Assembly: GCF_000003195.3 (NCBI RefSeq)
Contig: NC_012871.2
Span: 6,435,997 to 6,499,996 of the forward strand
DNA length: 64,000 nucleotides
Origin: Sorghum bicolor
Lineage: Eukaryota; Streptophyta; Magnoliopsida; Poales; Poaceae
Direction: 5' to 3'
Positions 63,983 to 64,000 of this stretch are shown here, in pieces. Under the pieces are notes generated by a model. It saw nothing but the letters and a program-made list of their open reading frames with translations, made no database searches and was not told the DNA's origin. The position numbers were made by a program, and so were the translations under genes. Numbering within the stretch: the first letter of the stretch is position 1; every line of letters begins with the position of its first letter.

Positions 63983-64000
63983 AACTCTACCCCCCTTAAA

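Overview
This window is nuclear DNA from a grass, most probably a panicoid such as sorghum. The coding genes have GC-rich exons and short GT-AG introns. The non-coding DNA is packed with grass-type MITEs (GGCCTTGTTTAGTTC termini, TAA/TTA target duplications), Stowaway-type MITEs, CACTA elements with CTCGGCAAAG subterminal repeats, LINE 3' ends and LTR remnants. There is no sign of bacterial or organellar DNA. The species is inferred from repeat style, not from a database match.

Layout. 1-11.9 kb: gene-poor, a dense field of MITEs and one CACTA-like insertion. 12.06-17.52 kb (+): a complete 21-exon plasma-membrane H+-ATPase, 956 residues. 18.4-19.2 kb: a TIR transposon with arms of about 170 bp. 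19.64-21.31 kb (+): an intronless DYW-class pentatricopeptide repeat protein, followed by a small duplication of its own 3' end. 21.86-26.94 kb (-): a complete 9-exon subtilisin-like protease. 27.8-29.9 kb (+): a broken subtilase copy in the opposite orientation, split by a TIR transposon and followed by a 540-bp solo LTR. 31.25-35.21 kb (-): a second complete subtilase, 10 exons, apparently the closest relative of the broken copy, including its promoter. 35.5-39.4 kb: nested MITE-like elements, a LINE 3' end and a decayed gypsy-type gag/protease remnant. 39.69-42.14 kb (-): a 7-exon terpene synthase carrying a one-base frameshift and a changed metal-ligand residue. 46.14-47.81 kb (+) and 59.24-61.15 kb (+): two intact two-exon CYP71-clan P450 genes (CYP99A-like by my recollection of the family) with similar promoters. 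Between them are CACTA elements and a tandem duplication of about 2 kb. 61.3-64 kb: a long LTR, probably the start of a gypsy element.

How the genes relate. The ATPase and the PPR protein are housekeeping-type genes with no evident tie to each other. The two subtilases and the pseudogene are a local tandem/inverted family. The terpene synthase with two paralogous P450s within 21 kb looks like a small terpenoid gene cluster, the most interesting grouping here. Its terpene synthase appears non-functional in this sequence, so the cluster may be decaying or the P450s may act on the product of a synthase outside the window. Exon boundaries were derived by hand from splice signals, frame continuity and family knowledge; all multi-exon models sum to intact frames except the terpene synthase.
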